A stretch of 64,000 nt of DNA from Leptobrachium leishanense (GCA_009667805.1 CM019064.1:106614328-106678327); one strand, 5' to 3'. Shown: positions 35,515 through 47,880, numbered from the stretch's first letter. Numbers and translations are program-made. The notes: generated by a model not told the origin, from the sequence alone.

Positions 35515-37850
35515 GAGGCAAGACAAAAAATTACACTGACAAGTTCCACAGTTCTTCAAATAAGTCAAGCAAGTGTTAAAGCATCTACTTACTTGAATTG
35601 ATTAATCAATCAATTCTTCGAAAGTAAATATTTTCAAAGCATTCTGTTACTCATTTTGTACTTCTTTGTATATTATACATGTCTGTGAGGCCTTATAATT
35701 TCCATTAAGAGAGGCGTGGGACCACCTGTGTGCGAAGGCAGTAATAAGATTAGCCAACATCTCATAACACTGAGTGGATGTTGTGGGTGATTAGTTAATT
35801 GTATTGGTTTGCTTATAAAGTCCAATCACACTGGAAAGAAGAGTAACACACAGTGTGGTACGGTCTTCAAAAGATGTCTTTCATTGCCAGGCAGTTGGTA
35901 GGCTTGACTTAAAGGAACTTGTTGACACATGTTTGTATGTAAATGCTCTATTATCCGAAAAGGTAAAATTTAATTTTAAACATTGTCCAAATTAAAAATA
36001 AATAAATTTAACATGTTCCACTTACTCGTTTTCTGGACATCAGCAGCTCAGAGTTTATATATTGTTGAAGAACTTTAAAATGAAAAGAAAATAATGGTCT
36101 GACACATATGGAAGCAGTTTAAAGGGCTTTTTGGTCTTTATGAGTTCTTTTTATATATATTTTCTCCCTTTTATGTGGATGCCTGGCAGCATTATCTCAC
36201 TATCTTAATACGTATTTAGAGCACTTTATTTATGGTTGTATATGTTTTTTTTTTATTCAGCTACATAATTCTTTTTCTACTTAAACCTCTGTTAATATTT
36301 AATAATGAAGCACACTCGTTGATCTTCCTAATAGTATTGTATCGAGCCATTGATATAAAATTAACTTGACAAGGGCCACTCTACGGCGAAATGATGCATT
36401 TTCCTCAATAAATTACTGCTGTCTTCATGCCTATTTGGAGTACCAGGATCCTTCCATCTACAAAATACAAAAATTATCAAAGGCTGACCACGATTGGGTC
36501 CTCTGGGGTAATTTATATATATATATATATAAACCCTGCACTCCACATACCAGAGAAATGTCCTCGCTCCGGTGCAGAGATCCGATAGCCATTGCAATAC
36601 TCCACAAAACTCGGATGCACACGGAGACTTGTAAAAAAGTAACAAATTTGTAGATTAAACATAAAAAACCTTGACATTTCAGTTCCCGTAGGAACTTCCC
36701 TGAGGAACTATTAATATAAAATAGAATCAGTTTATTCCATTGATTTTGTGACGGGTCTGTTTGAATGGAGAGAGTGATAAAAATAAATGTTGAATGGCGG
36801 CAATGGATCTGTTTTACACATTAGGAAACAAATTCCATCTATTATTCACAATCCATTCAAATGGATTTAATATGTTGAGTTCCATGTCCCAGCTTGTCCT
36901 AGTATACTGTTTTCCAAACATTAAATCCAAAACTTGAAATAAAATCTGAACTTGTCTTGAAAAATATAATAGGCATCCCGCTAGTGTGGATGTTTATTAA
37001 ACCTGGAATAGTGAAGAACTCACAAATTAATTGCACGTTTTAGTCCAAAATGTACAAATTTAAAAAACATTCTCTGACATAGTTACTTTTCTCTCTCTCT
37101 GGTCTTTTTTATGTGAAATTCTCTTGGTTTAGTGACAACCTATGTATGTTTTCTTTTTCCTCTATAATTGCACCAATAAATTGAGTTTAGAAAACAGCAA
37201 CCAACGCTCAACTGTGTCTGATAAAGCCGGGTTAAGAAAAAAGTTGATATGTTACTGGAAATCTGGACTAGATTTCAAGCTTCAATCAAATCATGGACAT
37301 CGACAGAATATAAACTAGAGGGAATAAAGTGATTGCACTTCTCAGTCTGCTATTTCATGAGAAAATATTGACTTGTTTAGTTCCTTACTTGTATCTTTGC
37401 ACTTTCCTAAATGTACAATATCTCTCTTTACGTAATATTACTTCATCACAAGCATTTTTGTGAGACAGGGAACCGGGGAAGCAATCCCTGGTGGAATCAT
37501 ACTGGCAAATGATCTGACTTACCAGCTCTCCATAGTGGATAAGGGCAATGAAACACAAGAAACATGATGTCATGTCTAGATACCATCTAGCATGAAACAT
37601 TTCAGTGGTCTGGCATCAAACGCAAGAAAGACACATTCATCATTTCAATGTTATATTCATTTCCATTGCAATATGTGGTGTGGAAGAGTAAGGTTCGTGA
37701 CTTGTAATATTTCTTTGAGTTTTTTTGATAATTTTGCCACACCTGACTATTTCTAAATGCCTATTATAAATGTACTGTAAAAATATTTAAAAGTAATCCT
37801 ATGAAATTGAATAGGACATAATGCTAATATAATTTATTTTTGGAAAATAT
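35515..37850. other. No gene seen
   Basis: AT-rich. A short (AT)n run lies at about 36513-36530, and ribozyme-like site 4 at 36668-36710. Confidence 0.4.
36668..36710 (-). ncRNA. Hammerhead-like remnant, site 4
   Basis: On the minus strand CCTCAGGGA (poor match to CTGANGA), stem AGTTCC/GGGAACT around TAC, then GAAATGTC with an exact GAAA and a GTC-like cleavage position. Followed by AT-rich text and then GTCTCCGTGTGCATCC. Core degenerate. Confidence 0.35.
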
Positions 37851-37854
37851 AGTT

Positions 37855-38625
37855 GACATGTGCATTAGTTTTAGTACTAAAATGATTTAGTCCGTATTTT
37901 AGGATAATTTAGTTTTCGTATGACTCAAGAGATACGAAACCGCTTGGTCCGAAAAAGTAAAGAAACGAAAGGAAAATGCATTACAATTTAGTTTCAGTTC
38001 TTTTTGTAATATTACATTGAGTGAAAGAGACCAGCAATGAGGATGTTCTATACAGAGAGGGACATTAATTAATTCAGGAGTATGTTTTATACAGAGAGGG
38101 GTATTAATTAATGCAGGAGGATGTTATATACATTATACAGAGAGGAGCATTTTTTTAGCCCTTTAAATCCAGTGGCTGTGAGTGCTGAGATCGGCTGCTT
38201 GTTACATTATCTCTCATTACAATGTATCAGGCTCAGCTGTTACAGTAACTGACTGCTGCTCATCACAGCGCTCAGAGTTTCAGTAAAACAAGGAAATAAT
38301 ACTGTTATAAACTCTTATATATAAAAATATTATTTACTAGTTTTACTGAAACTCTGAGCGCTGTGATGAGCAGCAGTCAGTTACTGTAAAAGCTTTGCCT
38401 GACACATTTTGCTGAGAGTGAGAGATACTGTAACAAGCAGCGATCTCAGCCCTCTGAGGAGCCACAACTACAATAGTAATTGTATCCGCTGGTTTTCGGA
38501 TGAATAAAATTAGTTTTCATACTAAAGAACTGAAAACAAATTTCTTTAGCAACTAAATAAATTGTGTTTTAGGACAAAATTCATTCGTCCGAAACAAAAT
38601 TTTGTGCTGTGCACATGTCTAGTTG
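37855..38625. mobile_element. Foldback element with ~130-bp inner arms
   Basis: Outer ends GACATGTGCATTAGTTTTAG and inverted TGTGCACATGTCTAGT. Inside, 38165-38292 (AGTGCTGAGATCGGCTGCTTG ... CTCAGAGTTTCAGTAAAAC) is mirrored by 38342-38470. Short units ATACAGAGAGG-GCATTAATTAAT recur at 38050-38145. Non-coding. Confidence 0.72.
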
Positions 38626-38989
38626 ATACTAATATATACCTTATCAATTAGAACATTATTAATAATAAATAGAAGCCTCTCTCCTGCAGCTCTAGGGGTT
38701 TATAGACAGCCCAGCGCATTTCATGCTGTAACTTTTCAACAAAATATTGGTGCAGGGTATGTTAGCGGCCTGGGGGAATTTGTCCCTTGCATCCCATTCC
38801 AGCTGTTCAAAGCTACACATATGTATACCTGTAAAAATATACAGAAATGATATGTTGAAAATAAAAAGTGCACCTTACATGGTACATTATTAAAATTTTG
38901 TCAAAATTTAACAAACTTAATGGGACTTATTTTGACATTCTCCTTAAGATAATGGTTGGAGTCATAATTCTTAATGGATGAAGCTACCG

Positions 38990-39745
38990 AACACTATTCC
39001 AACCTTCCAATTTCGAGTCAATTTGTCTGCTCACTAAGTTGTCAAATCGCTTGTATTTGGGGAATTTGACAGCGAAATACGGGGCAATTCTCCACAATTT
39101 GGCAGCCTTCAGCAGCAACGAAATTGTCCCATAGAAGACTATTGTGTTTTCTCTTCACAGAACACCGAATTGCACCAAAATTCCAGGGAAATACCTTGAT
39201 TTTCGGTGTTTCAATTCAACAGGTTTAAACAGGCGATTCGCATAAGTTTCAATGTAAAATAATAATATCTTTTTAAAAAATTTGACATCCTGTTTATTAT
39301 TTTTATTTTTTCTCAAATACCCTTTTTATTTTTTTATATTTTAAAACACCTTTTTGTATTTTTCGTATTTTTTACACAACATCTTTGTTCTTTTTTTGAA
39401 TTTTTTAAAATCCTTTTTTATTTTGTAAGACATCTTTTTATTATTTTTTTAAAGGACTTTTTTTATTATTTGGACACATTTTTACTACATTTTTACTGAT
39501 TTGCAACTCCTATTAGGAGAATAGAAGACTTCCTTTTTTTTCAGTTCAGTGGAATTTTCGGCGATGCCAATTCAGCACACTCATATGGTTATCGGCGCAA
39601 TTCGGCAGTTTTTGCTGACGTCCGATAACTGTTTCGCCGACTCTAATTTTGCCAAAATACGGTGACCATTTACTAAATAGTGAATTCACTGTATTTTCAG
39701 TGAAATGGAATCGCCAAAGTAAGCCAAAATGCGTCAAAGCACAAA
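38990..39745. mobile_element. Diverged relative of the CAGGG-family MITE, copy d
   Basis: Contains the uninterrupted family segment TTCAACAGGTTTAAACAGGC with the following GATTCGCATAAGTTTCAATG, a long T-rich centre and the GTGAATTCACTGTATTTTC region. The ends are eroded. Confidence 0.5.
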
Positions 39746-39963
39746 GTTATAGGTAGTTTGTAAATAGATCCTTAAATGTGAAGAAAGTACTTGACTTTAA
39801 CAATCAATACCATGGTTAGGGTAATTTATAGTAATCATGATGAGATTATTAGCAATGCGGCTTCCAAAAATGCCTACAGATTGTTAAAACCATAACAGGT
39901 ATTATGGAAACCAAGACACGAGTGCCATCTGAAATGTTATGATCACGTTCTGTCTGAAAATAA

Positions 39964-40086
39964 TGGGCTATATTCCAGCCATGGTGTAAACTTAACCAGA
40001 ACTGGTGTAAAGCTACCAATTCCATAGAGTTTATCAGCCTGGGAGTTTTACAGCAGTTCTGGGTAAATTTACACCAGGGTTGAATG
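39964..40086. mobile_element. Inverted-repeat MITE, TGGGCTATATT family, copy 1
   Basis: TGGGCTATATTCCAGCCATG, then GTGTAAACTTAACCAGAACT, mirrored by CAGTTCTGGGTAAATTTACAC toward the right. A diverged relative lies at 41327. Confidence 0.6.
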
Positions 40087-40089
40087 GAG

Positions 40090-41325
40090 TCCAAATCGTC
40101 TTGCTTTAAATATATAATAACAACAACATATTAATACATTCCTTGAGTTTCATATAGTCGTACCAAATCCTTCCTTTGGTATGCACCCTTCATATACGTA
40201 TCATATTAACTAAAGGAGGCAGAAATAAGTTTGACTGTTATTTGTTTGGAAAATATTATTTATTATAAAATGTACAGTACAATGATTTTAATTACATAAA
40301 CACAGTTTTGCATCAAAGTCTTTTAAAGACCAATAAATTATAAAATGAGACAGATAATGTAGTATTTTGTGTCTCATGGCAAGATTACAAATATGTAAAA
40401 CATATGCACAAAGCATCGGCTGGTTGGTCGTTTACTTATTTGCATATTGAAAAAAGTTCATATCTCTCAAATCACAGTTCAGTGGAGATCGTTCGACTTT
40501 TTACATAAAAAAATCTTAACTCTTGTTAAAGACGCTAATATATTACACATTCAGGAGAGTGATGTCATCGCAGTTAAGTATAACTATGATAACTGTCTTC
40601 AGACAAAGAGATATATGTATCACTGCAGCATGTCTTAGTATTAATACTTTTTGGTAGTAAGGTGCAAATTAAGCCATAATTAAAATGTATCACATGAGTA
40701 ATGTTTCCATTGAGGGTGTTTGTAAATCACTAGGGTTTATGTTAACTCATATATATGAATATTCATTAACAAAAAGTTATGGTGGTTTGGAAATGGAAAC
40801 ACTTTTAGTATATGGATATTTTGGCTTAATATTTGCAAATAAACTTTCAAGTCATCCCACTTCTCTGCTTAGTGAATCCATTCTCCCAGAGAGTTGTATG
40901 TCTTTATATTCTTTGGCCTGATTATTGATCTCTTATTTTTTACTAGCAGGGCTGGCTCAAGAAATTGTGTCAAAGAATTAAATTTCTCTGCCCCACTCAA
41001 TGCATTGTCTACTAAAAACTGAGCTAAACACATAGCACCCCAAAATTTCACCAGAAAGGCAAAAGCCTCTATTTTGATGTAGTTGGATACAGGGAGTTGC
41101 TAAGGGAGGCTAGCAACTCAATGCAATAACCGTCAGAGGCTCCCTTTTTGTTGATTCTATTATGACTGAGCAGCTGTTGTATTTTTTTAATGGTTGCAAC
41201 ATGCTAATTGACACCATTGAGGTGCTGTGCACACCTGCTGGTATTAACTCCCAGAGCCCATAAAGCTCCATGGAGCCAAGCTCGTCTGTGAATTAATATG
41301 TCTAAGTGCATACTGACACCTCACT
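40090..41325. other. No gene seen
   Basis: AT-rich unique-looking sequence 3' of mxra5. Confidence 0.4.
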
Positions 41326-41326
41326 A

Positions 41327-41458
41327 TGGGCTATATTACATACTTGGTGCTAACGTAACCAGAGCTGTTGTAAACTTCCCAGAACCATTATAGCCTATGG
41401 AGGTTTCGAGTTTACAACAGCTCTGGTTAAGTTAGCACCAAGTATGTAATATGGCCCT
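41327..41458. mobile_element. Inverted-repeat MITE, TGGGCTATATT family, copy 2 (132 bp)
   Basis: Long arms: TGGGCTATATTACATACTTG onward on the left and the mirrored CAAGTATGTAATATGGCCC on the right, over 50 bp each with few mismatches. TA flanks both ends. Confidence 0.85.
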
Positions 41459-41460
41459 AT

Positions 41461-41960
41461 GTGTACACTGACCCCCATGTGCGTACTAACACTACATGTG
41501 CACATTGACATCTCCCACAAGCATACTCACAACATCGACAATCACACTGACAACCAACACACACACTAACACACATACATTGACAACCCACACATACATT
41601 GAAAACTCCCAGACTGACAGCCCCCAATTCATAGAAGTAGCAAGACATTCACAAATCCACAAGCTGATATGCAGTACTGCTCCAGCAGTGCGTGCTCTCT
41701 TAGTAAACCAGAGGGCCAGCTCCAATATCTAGACATAAGAAAGTAGTCCAGGCATGGCACTTGCTGTGTTAATATGGCAACTTTATTGAAATGAAAAGGG
41801 TGGCAGTGTTTCGGCCATCTAACTGATCTTTGTCAAGCTCATAATTCCCAATAAACTGACTCCCCGCAGGTATACTGACATCCCTCAATACACTGACACC
41901 CCTTAAATGCATTGACAACCTCAATACACTGCTACCACGTACATCCTGACGTGCCCCAAA
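41461..41960. repeat. Degenerate ACACTGACA-rich low-complexity tract, interrupted at about 41640-41850
   Basis: Irregular repeats of ACACTGACACCC/CATTGACAACC occur on both sides of the segment that carries ribozyme-like site 5. This suggests that the site-5 element inserted into the tract. Confidence 0.6.
41770..41840 (-). ncRNA. Hammerhead-like remnant, site 5, with 3' AATAAA
   Basis: On the minus strand CTTGACAAAG, a weak stem around AGTTAGAT, then GGCCGAAACACTGCC. CATTTCAATAAAGTTGCC follows. It has the same order as sites 1-3: core, hairpin, GAAAC, AT-rich polyadenylation-like signal. Confidence 0.35.
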
Positions 41961-42635
41961 TACATTTAAACCCTCCATCATCATCCAGCCGGCATTTCCA
42001 ATCCCCGACATACAGACACAGCAGACCAATTATTTATCCCTCCACTTCAACAAAGGGACAACCCCAAACTGAAAAGGTTAATGCTTAGCAGCAGCTACAC
42101 ACTTCTGCTCCCATAAAGCTCAGCCAATTAGTCAGTCGGTACAGCTGCTTCCCCTCTCACTCATCACTTCTTTTCCCTAGTGAGTGTGGACCGGAGATGC
42201 AGGAGGATGAGAAGCCAGTCCGGGAGCAAGTAGCATGACAGTCTTTGTATTGCTGCACTACAGGTGGCACCATCCCTTGTTTGCTATGACCATGTAGAGC
42301 CCGTAACCACAGCTAAAAGTGAGCAATGGATGCTGTTTGCTTTACTTTGATACTGGCTGTTCTCTCTCCCTCTCGGCACTGTGAGGCGGCACAAAGTGCG
42401 GCCCCTGAGATACAGTACATGGGCAAAGTGCCGCCTAGGTCAGTAAGCCCCTCATTGATCCATGGTAGAGCCAGCCCTGATTACAAGACATATAGAAGGA
42501 AAAAAGATTATTTTCTACTGTATGGTATCATGTGGGAGTTTGTTCTTTAACAAAATAATTTTTGCAAAAAGCATCCTTTACAAATAACGATACAGTATAT
42601 TGTGCACGTAAATGGCAGTCTTGGGCATTTTATCT

Positions 42636-42641
42636 TTTATT
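42636..42641 (-). promoter_or_regulatory. candidate polyadenylation signal of mxra5
   Basis: On the minus strand AATAAA starts 12 nt after the mxra5 stop codon. If used, the 3' UTR would be only about 30-40 nt, which is unusually short, so the functional signal may lie farther left. No stronger alternative stands out in the next few hundred bases. Confidence 0.3.
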
Positions 42642-42653
42642 TTCTAAACATTC

Positions 42654-44559
42654 TTAATATATGTGTATATATGTTGTTTTTGTGTCATTACCTAATATAT
42701 TTTTAGCTGTGCATTTATAGTATCCCATATCTCTTTTTGAAATTTGTTGAATCACTAAGGTCCCTTGAGGGTGGAGAAATTTATTTCCATACAGACGTGA
42801 TTGTGCTAAAGCAGTAAGCTGAGATCTATCAGGAAGGATCCAAGTGATTTCAGCTTTTGGTATTCCGATTGACATGCAATTTAACTGAACTGAACTTCCA
42901 GGCCTTGCATAAATAACAGGTGCGGGACTGGTTGTTATACGTGGAGGATATGCTATAACTATTACTGGAACATTCATAGTAGAAGAACCATATTGAGTCG
43001 TTGCCTTGCACAGATAACTTCCTCTATCATACACAGATGTATCTCGTACAACAAGGGTTCCGTTTTGTAGAAGAGAAATGCGATCTCTGTGTTGTGGGCC
43101 TTCAATAACCACGCCATTTGGTAGAGTCCAAGATATATGGGGTTTTAGATTTTCATGGGTAGTGCAGTGAAGCTGTAGAGTTTCTCCATTGATTATACTA
43201 ATTAAATTGTTATATGGGTTCTTCATTTGTGGTTTTTGACCAATCTGTAAACTGACAAGCTTGTCGGCATGTCCAGCCGTATTTACAGCTCTACAATGAT
43301 AAGTTCCAGCATCAGAAACAACTGCAGAGCTGATATGAAGTGTGCCATCTGTTTTATGAAATATTCTGTGGAGATGATTGCCATTTTTAAGCACAGTCCC
43401 ATTCGGAAGATTCCAACTTATTTCAGGTTCTGGAAAACCTGTTACTGAACAGTTAATATTCACTGCTTGACCTTCCGCTACAACAATGTTCTCATTATCA
43501 TTTATAAACTTTGGTTTCTCTGCGGGTTCGTTTACAGTTAGATGCACAATTAATCTGGTCTCCCCACCCTCATTTCGTCCAATGCAAGTCAATTGTACAG
43601 AATCCGTTTTCCTTAAAAGCTTAATGTCTAGAGTTCCATTCCTATGCACAGTAATTCTGTTTCCGTAGTAGGGAGCTGGAAGGATCACTCCTTCTGGAAA
43701 TGCCCACATGACTCGTGGTGTTGGAATTCCTTCAGCATTGCAATCAATGAGAATGCGGGAATCTTTCAATGCAGTTTCCCTTATGGTGGTTACTTTATCG
43801 GAAAGACCATTGATTTTGGGTGAGAGGACATTTACTTGGATTTGAACAATCTTTTTGTCTTCCCCACCACTGTTGTGTGCTAGACATGTGTAGTTGCCAC
43901 TATCTGACCGTTGTGCTTTTTGGATAAGAAGAGTGCCATCTCTGTAAATCTGATACTTATCTGACATAGCAGGTATTGGCTTATTTGCTGGAGTTAGCCA
44001 TGTTATCTTTGGCAGTGGTTCTCCTTTAGCTTGGCAGGAAACGGTAACAACATCTCCATATGGTACATTTATAATGGCATATGTTTTATTTTTAATAATA
44101 GCCTTTTCTGCCACCACTTTAACACTTACACGCATTTCGTCTTGTCCAATTTGATTCACTGCATAACACGTGTAATCTCCTTCATCCTTCGGTCCCACTT
44201 CATTGAAGTACAAAGTACCGTTATTGAACATGCCATATCGTCTCTTCCGTGAGCCACTGTCATCTGATTGCATGACATTGTTCACCATACTACCATCTGG
44301 CAAGCTCCATGAAATCTCAGGGTTTGGAACTCCAGTTGCTATACAATCAACTTTTAGATCTCCACCAAATGTAACTTTGTGGTTGATGTCATTCTTATGT
44401 TGTATTTTGGCTGGTTTCATCATCACATTTACCTTCAGTACAACGTAGTCATCACCAAGTTTATTCCGCGCCATGCACAGATAGTCCCCTGCATCTTTTT
44501 CCGTAACCGAATAGACAAGAAGGGTGCCATTTGCAAATGTCTTGATTCTGGAATCAAAG
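42654..44559 (-). CDS. mxra5: mxra5 terminal exon: end of Ig6 and Ig7-Ig12, stop codon
   Basis: A 1906-nt exon with acceptor TTTAATACAG|CTTTG. It completes the split Ser and continues FDSRIKTFANGTLL, finishing Ig6 (DAGDYLCMARNKLGDDY). Six more Ig domains follow: Ig7 (VDCIATGVPNPEISWSLPDG), Ig8 (VSCQAKGEPLPKITWLTP), Ig9 (IDCNAEGIPTPRVMWAFPEG, with the unusual DSVQLTC in place of DxGxYxC), Ig10 (INCSVTGFPEPEISWNLPNG), Ig11 (HCTTHENLKPHISWTLPNG) and Ig12 (LNCMSIGIPKAEITWILPD). The protein ends ...KTTYIHIY and then TAA at 42656-42654. The count of 12 Ig domains equals human MXRA5, and the variant strand of Ig9 is also in the human protein as I recall it. The visible coding length is 2709 residues; with about 95 missing at the N terminus this is close to the human length of roughly 2800. 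Confidence 0.96.
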
Positions 44560-44989
44560 CTGTATTAAAGAAACAAAAAAAGAAATGTGAAATTGTTTAA
44601 AGTAAAAAAGCAAATAAAATCTGAATGTTTATGTGAAAAGAGCAATCCTAGGGAAACTTTCAAAGGTTTCCAGTCTTTGTTGAAATCACAGGAATCTGCT
44701 TGTTGACTGAGGGATTTTTTAGAAATATGCCCTACAATTGCTCTTATAACATTTCACAGTCTCTAATAAAACCCATACTGTTTGACAACAATTTATATCA
44801 AAACTGAAATAGAAAAATTTTATTACTGAAAAAAAAAACAATTTCAATTAAAAATGTTGGTATGTTCTACAACACACTGATTGAGGAGGGACAGAGAAGA
44901 AACACTTTTCTTCAACAGTTTGATGCATATATGGTTTTAACGTTTATCTCTCTTGTATGACATTCTGTTTTATTTTTAATTAATATAAA

Positions 44990-45073
44990 TAAAAAAGGAT
45001 TTTTCAAAAAAACAAAAAAAAACATTGATTCCCGGCAGTGTTTTTTTGGGAATATCACTTGATAGTGAAAGGG
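44990..45073. mobile_element. Remnant of a TTAA MITE in an mxra5 intron
   Basis: The right end GATAGTGAAAGGG is followed by TTAA at 45074-45077, and the inner text matches the 3' end of the 2703 copy (TGTTTTTTTGGGAATATCACTTG). The left end is lost. Confidence 0.5.
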
Positions 45074-45354
45074 TTAATATTATTCCATATATTTTCTGAC
45101 ATGGACTACGCAATTTATTGTTTTCTGTTTATTTTTGACATACAGACACAATCTACAGCTGTTGAGAGTACCTCAAGCTAAAAACAGCCTGTTCAAAAGC
45201 AATGTTTTATGTATATAATGTGTAACTGGTTTAAGCCTTGGTGCTTTCTTGTGCATCATTTCTATTTCTACAACTTTACTTAGTTAAATGCAAATCCTTT
45301 GCTGATGGCTACAATTATAAAATAAATAAAAAGACAGAACTAATAAAGCTTCTT

Positions 45355-46345
45355 ACAGTTTCCTAAAGCTCAACCTCTCTAAAACTGAACTTTTCGTCTT
45401 CCCTTCCTCTAAATCCTGCATTTTAATACCCATTTCCCTTCAGGTGAATGGTGCCACCATTACTTCTACTTCTCAGGCTCGCTGCCTCGGGGTCCTCTTG
45501 GATTCCAATCTATCCTTTACTCCTCACATTCAGTCATTAACCAAATCCTGCAACTTCCACCTAAAAAACATGGCACGCATCCGTCCCTTTCTTAATCATG
45601 ACTCTGCTAAAATGCTCATCCAAGCTCTTATTATCTCCCATCTGGACTACTGTAACCTCCTTCTCTCTGGCCTTAAAAAATCTCAGATTCTCCCAGAATG
45701 CCTGTGCCAGACTCATACACCTCACATCCTGCACCTCTCACACCTCACCCCTTTGTCAACCTTTACACTGGCTCCCTGTTTCCTTCAGAATCCAATTCAA
45801 AATACTGGTGCTCACATACAAAGCTCTCCATAACCGTGCCCCTGCCTACATCTCCTCCCTTATTAGCAGATACATCCCGTGCTGACCAGGCCGCTCTGCC
45901 AATGATTTTGTGTGATGATGTTATTTGCTCCTCGTACCCGAACTCACAACTCCTGCCTTCAGGACTTCTCCTGAGCTGCCCCCTTTCTATGGAACTCCCT
46001 CCCCTGCAACATCAGACTCTACCCATCTCTCCAGTCCTTCAAGACATCGCTGAAAACCCATTACTTTAGGGAAGCCTATCGCCTCACTCCCTCCTCCCCC
46101 ATTGTTCATCTCTTGCTCCTTCTTCTCACACTGCCCACACGCACCGTGTTACTTCTTGCACTCTATTCACCCTCACCTAGCGTGTCACCCCTCTCCTCTT
46201 AGATTGTAAGCTCTCGAGAAGGGTCTTCTCTCCTACTGTTTGGTGTGTGTAATGTGTATGTATATTTGTTATTCTGTCTCTCCCATTGTACAGTGCTACG
46301 GAACCTGTTAGTGCTTTATAAATGTAATTTTAAATGTAAAGCAGA
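45355..46345 (+). pseudogene. CR1/L2-like LINE fragment, reverse transcriptase C-terminal part, in an mxra5 intron
   Basis: Plus strand, antisense to mxra5. The translation shows LGVLLDSNLSFTPHIQSLTK, ARIRPFLNHDSAKMLIQALI and ISHLDYCNLLLSGL. In other frames follow HWLPVSFRIQFKILVLTYKA and LHNRAPAYISSLI. These are the thumb and C-terminal motifs of CR1/L2-group non-LTR elements. Frameshifts lie near 45690, 45880 and later. The 3' end reads CAGTGCTACGGAACCTGTTAG, GTGCTTTATAAATG, typical of L2-like tails with short repeats instead of poly(A). 5'-truncated and dead. Confidence 0.88.
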
Positions 46346-46562
46346 TTTATTAAATGGTAAACAGTTGTGCTAGACTAGACTATTATTGCATCAAAGATTA
46401 TTGTTTTTTGTACAATACCTATTAAAATTGATATGTTGTATCTGCTGTTTGCTTATCCTATTGTTATGGTCAACAGCAGTTTTCTTTAAAAATACAAATC
46501 AAGAAATTTTCTTTTGATATATGCTTTAGTCACTTGCCTTTTATATAAAGGTTCATCAATGC

Positions 46563-46604
46563 TCCTGATGAAGCCGCGATATGCAGCGGTGAAACGCGCG
46601 CCAG
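46563..46604 (+). ncRNA. Hammerhead-ribozyme-like motif with intact core boxes, site 2
   Basis: CTGATGA at 46565-46571, stem II GCCGC/GCGGT (46573-46577 with 46586-46590), then GAAAC at 46591-46595 and GCGCG. Both conserved boxes of the hammerhead core (CUGAUGA and GAAA) are exact. A single extra A lies between CUGAUGA and stem II, and stem III is minimal. Reduced stem III hammerheads that act as dimers are known from Penelope-like elements. Confidence 0.6.
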
Positions 46605-46609
46605 AGTTG

Positions 46610-47425
46610 TTTTGGTGATGGGTTGTTGTTTTAGGCTGTTTAACTCCATTGTGGCAATCGTCCAGCTTGTGATACCCTAGTCACGATATTCTCTATTTAG
46701 AAATTATCTATTTATTTACAAGCTTGTATGGTTCTCTATCTACCTCGGTGTCTGTCTATCATTGAATTAGACATTCAGGGTACAGAAATCAGGGACATTT
46801 AGGGTAAGATCAGAAATCAATGAGAAGCAGGATACATAATAGGGCATTTGCCTAGCCTTCTCTTAGTATGGTATATGGTGACCATAGGGACATGCAGTCA
46901 GGGGCGGCAGGTGAGGCAGGGGCTCACCTGCCATTCCATTAAGTGGTTATTAAATTATATGTAAGTAAAAAAAATCTGCTGATAAAAAAAGTTCAAATAC
47001 TCACCTGCTCCACGTTCCCCTGCCATCCGTCTCTGCTCCGCTTTTTTTTTTAGTTTGCCGGCTGCTGTGTGTTTGAATCATCACACAGCAGCAGCAGACT
47101 GCTCTGAGCCTATGCAATTTGCATAGCTAAACGCTACGCTAATTGCATAAGCTCAAGCTGCCAAGAGAGATTCAGAAGTCTACAGCACGCGTCTGGCGCT
47201 TCCTATTTTCTGAATCTACTCTCTTCAGTGCCTTAGAGAGAAACTGAGAGCAATGGAACAGCTTGAACTAATGCGAAAGCACCATTGGTCTCAATCTATT
47301 AAAAAAACGCCTGCATTGGAGGCAGGCCTCCCATGCAATGATTGACACAGGACAGTCATGTGACTGTCCTCAGACTCCTCATCAGTCATGGGGGCACGCC
47401 GCAGGGCTATGTGCCTGGAGGCACA
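46610..47425. other. Intronic non-coding sequence with a possible transposon end
   Basis: CAGGGGCGGCAGGTGAGGCA at about 46900 looks like a terminal repeat, and GCTGCTGTGTG ... CACACAGCAGCAGC at 47060 is a hairpin. No partner end identified. Confidence 0.3.
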
Positions 47426-47429
47426 TCGT

Positions 47430-47880
47430 GGAGAGCCCTGAGAGCAGCAAGTAGATATCCTGGGGAGCCCTGAGAGCAGCAAGAAGAGATCGTGGGGAGC
47501 CCTGAGAGCAGCGAGAAGAGATCCTGGAAGCCCTGAGAGCAGCAAGAAGAGATCCTGGAGAGCCCTGAGAGCAGCAAGAAGAGATCCCGGAGAGCCCTGT
47601 GAGCAGGAAGAAGAGATTCTGGGGAGCCATGACAGCAAGATCCTGGGGAGCACTGACAGCAGCCAGTTCCTGAGGAGCACTGACAGCAGGCAGATCTTAG
47701 GGAGCACTGACAGCAGCCAGATCCTGGGATGCACTGAGAGCAGCCAGATCCTGGGTTGCACTGACAGCAGCCAAGTCCTGGGGATCACTGCCAGCAGCCA
47801 GTTCCTGGTGAGCACTAACAGGAGCCAGATCCTGGGGAGCACTGACAGCAGCCAGATCCTGGGGAGCACTGAACATGTAC
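47430..47880. repeat. Two adjoining minisatellites: 32-bp then 27-bp units
   Basis: AGCCCTGAGAGCAGCAAGA units recur at 47434, 47466, 47498, 47529 and 47561 (31-32 bp). From about 47640 the unit becomes GAGCACTGACAGCAGCCAG with a 27-bp spacing (47648, 47675, 47702). The shared core CTGA(G/C)AGCAGC indicates common origin. The open frames on the minus strand are artefacts of it. Confidence 0.92.
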
